Assembly: GCA_964556665.1 (NCBI GenBank)
Contig: CAZKXU010000027.1
Location: forward strand, 1-34,806
Reading direction: 5' to 3'
Length of the DNA: 34,806 bases
Source: CAZKXU01 sp964556665
GTDB taxonomy: Bacteria; Bdellovibrionota_C; UBA2361; CAZKXU01
A program made the translations under genes and the position numbers. The notes below the pieces were generated by a model. That model was not told the origin of the DNA. It worked only from the letters and a program-made list of their open reading frames with translations, and ran no database searches. The stretch's first letter is position 1; each line of letters begins with the position of its first letter. This document shows positions 31,278 through 34,806 of this stretch, one piece after another.

Positions 31278-34200
31278 CTATAGTATAGTAGTAACTTTAA
31301 AGCGCTTTGTCTTCTCCTCCGAAGCGTCAAAGCCAGCACGCGTAGCTGCGATCACAAGCCGATAGGTCCCATTCTTTGAAAACCTACCAAGGTTAAGTCT
31401 TATTTTTTGGCCTGCAACTTTGGATGTGAGAAAGGATTTAGTTCTAAAAAGAGTATTGTTTTTCTTCCTGTAAATCGTCACTGTAAATCCAGTTGGATCC
31501 TCACCATCCTTTATGCGAGCAGTAAGCTTGCATGTGGTTCTATTTGTTTCCGTACAAATTACCTTAATATTTTCGACTCCACCGAGCTCAGTTACCGCTT
31601 GCGGTTCAGTGCTTTGAGAGTATAGCCCCACCTGTCCTAAGCGACCGGTAGACAATTTATAACGTTTGGTTAATAGCTCCTGCCCATTTCTAAATTTAAG
31701 TATTGAAGTGCTTTTCCGTTCTCTATTTAAAGATAAGCTACTAGTCGCGCTGTCTTCCTCAGTAAACTGGACCGGTTTCCAGGACCCTGTCTCCTCGTCG
31801 TAGTAGCCCGCAGCTGCACCTTCGATCTCCTTTGCCGTTAAATCGCAATTTACAGAAACGTTTAGAGTCTTACCTTCTGTAGGTGTTATGCCAGTATTGT
31901 TAGTGGCATTTTTAGCATCAAGATTAACGGTGCAACCAGGAATAGGGTTATTTATTCCATCTCCGCTAGGAATCTCCGAATTATCAACTTTAAGATTGAC
32001 GCTGCTAACAGAAAAAGTGCCTGCTGGTACATCTACTTTTACTGCACCGTCACTTGCAGTCAAACTACTAGTATTGTTAGGATCAAAATTTAACGTTTCG
32101 CTAAAACCTGTTCCTAGTAACTCCAAGTTCGCATCAACCGTGTCGGAGCTTTCCCCGTTTAACGGAGTATAAGAAACCGGTGCTGAAGCATATATCGAAG
32201 AGCTACCATCTGCAGCGGTAATATATGCAGAGCAGGTATAGATCCAGTCTTCAGTGCTTGTAATATACATTATTAAAGGCTGCTCTGTATCTACTTTATT
32301 TCCGGATGAGAACTTCCCTGACAATGTATAGCCGTAACAACTGATATAGCCACTAATACTATCACTTACGAGCACTGGACTTATAGTAAGTGCATAGTCA
32401 GCTACAGTATATGTTAAGGTAACTGTAGTAGTTTCTCCCGGGCTTGGAGTTACCTCTTGTGGTGAGGGTGGTATTAATGTGAAGTCAGTGCCTGTATTAT
32501 ATGCGATTACATTATATCTGCGGCCTGAAGGTACATCCACAGTTACTTGGCCGCTTTCGTTACTCCATCCACCTAGGTAGAGTGCTGAGCTTATCTCTGA
32601 CTGGCTGGTATCCTCAAACACCGTGACCCATGAAGGCACAGGTGTGCCTGATGCATTTACAGTCGTGACTTGTACGGACGCATCAGCTCTAGTTAATGTA
32701 ATAGTTACGGTAGTTGGAGCGCTATCACTTGGAGTTACCTCATTTAGTAAGTAGCTCTGAACATACTTAACACCTGAGCTTGTTTCTAGTAATCCATATC
32801 CGGAACTTGAATAGGTAGCATAATATGATGTTGCATAGCTAAGTCCATCTACTAGGGTCAAGTTTGCGATACCACCGTCAACAACTGCAGACCCGTAGTC
32901 CTGAGCAGTAGGATCTGTGCTGTAGGCGTAGACAATTGCATTTAAGAGATCTGTAATCAGGTTTCCGTCCTGGTCTCTGAATTGAACAGTCACTGAGGCC
33001 GATCTGGTTCTAATATCGATGTCAGCCGTTTTATTCTCCGCACTAGAAACTGAAACCGTGGTGCCAATAGAGGCAGTGTTTGCTATCCAGCCGCTGCAAC
33101 TATAACTTATTGGAGAGGAGGAACCACCAACTACTGCAATATCTACACTACTTAGTCCTTCAGTGATCGATCCCCAAAAGTAACCGATCGAACTGGAGCA
33201 ATAGACATATGCGTATCCACCGCTTTCGATTATATAATCGGTATTGCTGCTGCGAAGTCGCACAGTAATCTGTGCATCGGTGGTATAAAAGTCTAAATCG
33301 CCGCTAACTGAGCCTTCAGCAGGAGCAGTTACGTTTATCGGTGCGCTAGGATAATAATTAGTGATACCATAGATACTACACTGATATTTGCCTGATACAA
33401 CGTTAACAGTAACGGAACTATCTCCAACGTTTAGCTGTTGACCATAATAGTGAGCTCCGGAGTCAATCGAGTAGCAGCTTAAAGAAGCATAATACGTACC
33501 TGTAGGGACAGAGAGTGGCGCTCCTGAGCTTTTAAGATTTATAGTTATAGTTGAATCAAGTCTTTGCAGAGGAATATTAAGAATCGAGGTGTTTGATGCC
33601 GGTACAAAGATTGATGCATTCCCTGGTTCATAGTTTAAAATACTGTAAGTATAGCATTGATATTGAATTCCTCCAGCAACAGGAATACTGATGCTGCTGA
33701 TACCGGAGCTTATACTTTGATAGATGTAGTTCTGTCCGGTAGTTAAGTCGGAACAATATATTGATGCGCTCGATCCGCTTGGAACAATAACAGCCGCACC
33801 GCTAGGATCTACAAAATTTATATTTAGTGTAGAATCCAATAAGGTAACTTTTATCTCTGCGCTAACGGTTTCACTATTTGCAACATATACATATGTGGAG
33901 TAGCCGTATGAATACCCTGATATTTGGGAGGCAAGAGAGCAGCTATAGTATGTATTGCCTACAACTCCTATGCTAACACTGTTCCCTGAAAAAGTTGCAG
34001 AGAAAGAGTTGATATAACTTGAATCATAGCAGGTGGCAGTATATCCATTGGCTGCAGTTACTGCATTCCCATTCTGATCAACCACTGTAAGGGTGATTAA
34101 AGAATTGATCGGAGTTAGATAGAAGGTAGAGTATACAGGCGAGGCGCTACTTACATACGCATAAGCTTTACTAGTCGCAGCATAGGTTGTAAGGCCAGTT

Positions 34201-34454
34201 AACGAACATGTATAGTACTGCTCCTCAGCAACAGAGATTGTTACAGTTCTATTGCCTGAGCTAATTGTCCCCGCATAACTGTTTCCTGAGTAATCACTAC
34301 ATAAGACAGTAGCGCTCTGACCGCTAGGCACATAGAACAATGAACCGGATGTATCTTCTAAGCTTAATACAATATCCTGTGCAGCCCAGGCGGTAGATAG
34401 GCTCAATAATGCTAATACAAGAGTTGAGCAGATAAGAGAAAAGGCTTTTTTCAT
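31278..34454 (-). CDS. Large exported repeat protein, 1058 residues
   Basis: A signal peptide (STAWA, cleavage near 24) leads into at least five repeats of about 92 residues at 27-480, each a beta-sandwich-like unit of carboxypeptidase-regulatory/Ig style. Each holds two cysteines 30-34 apart (52/83, 142/172, 234/267, 327/359, 419/453) in the pattern xYCSx ... YxCSx, probably a disulphide. Two further units without the pair, then one with it again, extend to about 800. A C-terminal part holds a VDVPAGTFSVSS segment, a basic stretch near 935, and a final Ig-like domain (FTVTIYRKKNNTLF...YRLVIAATRAGF). No membrane anchor, sortase or autotransporter signal is seen. GAAAGG precedes the ATG. Likely a surface or secreted adhesin-like protein; function unknown. 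Confidence 0.85.
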   Translation of the reverse strand: MKKAFSLICSTLVLALLSLSTAWAAQDIVLSLEDTSGSLFYVPSGQSATVLCSDYSGNSYAGTISSGNRTVTISVAEEQYYTCSLTGLTTYAATSKAYAYVSSASPVYSTFYLTPINSLITLTVVDQNGNAVTAANGYTATCYDSSYINSFSATFSGNSVSIGVVGNTYYSCSLASQISGYSYGYSTYVYVANSETVSAEIKVTLLDSTLNINFVDPSGAAVIVPSGSSASIYCSDLTTGQNYIYQSISSGISSISIPVAGGIQYQCYTYSILNYEPGNASIFVPASNTSILNIPLQRLDSTITINLKSSGAPLSVPTGTYYASLSCYSIDSGAHYYGQQLNVGDSSVTVNVVSGKYQCSIYGITNYYPSAPINVTAPAEGSVSGDLDFYTTDAQITVRLRSSNTDYIIESGGYAYVYCSSSIGYFWGSITEGLSSVDIAVVGGSSSPISYSCSGWIANTASIGTTVSVSSAENKTADIDIRTRSASVTVQFRDQDGNLITDLLNAIVYAYSTDPTAQDYGSAVVDGGIANLTLVDGLSYATSYYATYSSSGYGLLETSSGVKYVQSYLLNEVTPSDSAPTTVTITLTRADASVQVTTVNASGTPVPSWVTVFEDTSQSEISSALYLGGWSNESGQVTVDVPSGRRYNVIAYNTGTDFTLIPPSPQEVTPSPGETTTVTLTYTVADYALTISPVLVSDSISGYISCYGYTLSGKFSSGNKVDTEQPLIMYITSTEDWIYTCSAYITAADGSSSIYASAPVSYTPLNGESSDTVDANLELLGTGFSETLNFDPNNTSSLTASDGAVKVDVPAGTFSVSSVNLKVDNSEIPSGDGINNPIPGCTVNLDAKNATNNTGITPTEGKTLNVSVNCDLTAKEIEGAAAGYYDEETGSWKPVQFTEEDSATSSLSLNRERKSTSILKFRNGQELLTKRYKLSTGRLGQVGLYSQSTEPQAVTELGGVENIKVICTETNRTTCKLTARIKDGEDPTGFTVTIYRKKNNTLFRTKSFLTSKVAGQKIRLNLGRFSKNGTYRLVIAATRAGFDASEEKTKRFKVTTIL

Positions 34455-34512
34455 TGCCTTTCGTATGTCGACACTCAGATGTCACTTACTTTAGCTGGAA
34501 TTTTGTGACCTA

Positions 34513-34541
34513 TTGACCGTTACCAAATAATCTCAAATAAT
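34513..34541 (+). promoter_or_regulatory. Promoter giving a leaderless start for the edge glycosyltransferase
   Basis: TTGACC (34513-34518), 17 nt, AATAAT (34536-34541), then 8 nt to the ATG at 34550. Both boxes match at five of six bases. Confidence 0.65.
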
Positions 34542-34549
34542 GCTCTAGC

Positions 34550-34806
34550 ATGAAACTCTCTATAATAATTCCATGTTTTAACGAACGGGGTACAATTCAT
34601 CAGATTGTTACAGCGGTTAATGCAGCACCTGTGAAGGATAAAGAGATTATTATTGTTGACGACTTCTCTGTAGACGGCACACGTGAGATCCTTGAGAAGG
34701 AGATAAAGCCGCTGGTACATAAGATAGTGTACCATGAGTATAATCAGGGGAAGGGGGCAGCACTGCGAACGGGTTTTAAGCATGCAACAGGGGATGTGGT
34801 AGTAGT
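34550..34806 (+). CDS. Family 2 glycosyltransferase, DPM1-like (partial, cut by the window edge)
   Basis: The first 85 codons of a GT-A glycosyltransferase: MKLSIIIPCFNERGTIHQIV, the nucleotide-binding EIIIVDDFSVDGTREIL, then YHEYNQGKGAALRTGFKHATGD, which is typical of polyprenyl/dolichyl-phosphate mannose- or glucose-transferases. The reading frame is open to the last base. It is divergent from the repeat surface protein. No ribosome site lies before the ATG, which sits 8 nt after a -10 box. The DxD site and any membrane segments lie beyond the window. Confidence 0.9.
   Translation, partial: MKLSIIIPCFNERGTIHQIVTAVNAAPVKDKEIIIVDDFSVDGTREILEKEIKPLVHKIVYHEYNQGKGAALRTGFKHATGDVVV

Noticed and set aside
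34520..34783. 87-codon open frame on the minus strand at the right edge
   Set aside because: It is a shadow of the plus-strand glycosyltransferase that runs off the window end.

Overview
The window comes from the chromosome of a Gram-negative, rod-shaped bacterium: it carries a lipid A enzyme (LpxC), MreB, an outer-membrane barrel protein and several exported proteins. GC content looks to be in the mid-40s by eye. The gene content would fit an uncultured deltaproteobacterial-type lineage, but the phylum cannot be fixed from the sequence alone.

Layout. 1-6.1 kb: truB, purA, a response-regulator receiver fused to LpxC, 3-hydroxyacyl-CoA dehydrogenase, mreB. 6.1-10.1 kb: a structured repeat, an AI-2E-family permease, an 88-codon gene overlapping a retropepsin-like gene, and a membrane-anchored MutS-like ATPase. 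10.2-14.7 kb: a small helix-turn-helix gene beside tRNA-Lys, an unknown gene, ychF, a PfkB-family kinase, tRNA-Ile2 with a nearby partial copy of its 3' end, and a coiled-coil zinc-ribbon gene. 14.7-15.5 kb: an enlarged RNase P RNA. 15.6-18 kb: a tandem glycosyltransferase. 18-25 kb: an aromatic amino acid operon, aroF - aroB/aroA fusion - aroC - pheA - tyrA/prephenate-dehydratase fusion. 25-27.7 kb: a membrane protein, an orphan antitoxin between inverted repeats, a HigBA-type toxin-antitoxin pair and a transposase remnant. 27.7-31.1 kb: an operon that looks like an extracytoplasmic flavinylation module (barrel protein, FMN-binding protein, membrane protein, ApbE). 31.3-34.5 kb: a large repeat-containing surface protein. 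The right edge cuts a glycosyltransferase.

The most interesting signals are: (1) a 20-codon leader peptide before aroF with six aromatic codons among eight, starting 8 nt after a promoter -10 box; (2) an AroB-AroA fusion whose linker is encoded by a dispersed palindromic repeat; (3) a receiver-LpxC fusion; (4) a second dispersed repeat lying inside the RNase P RNA; (5) at least five promoters placed so that the start codon is the expected transcription start, which points to leaderless mRNAs.

The aromatic operon covers DAHP synthase, dehydroquinate synthase, EPSP synthase, chorismate synthase and the branches to phenylpyruvate and hydroxyphenylpyruvate; dehydroquinase, shikimate dehydrogenase and shikimate kinase are not in the window. 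Its first enzyme lacks a feedback domain and the prephenate dehydratase ACT domain has lost the phenylalanine-binding motif, so control through the leader peptide is an attractive explanation.
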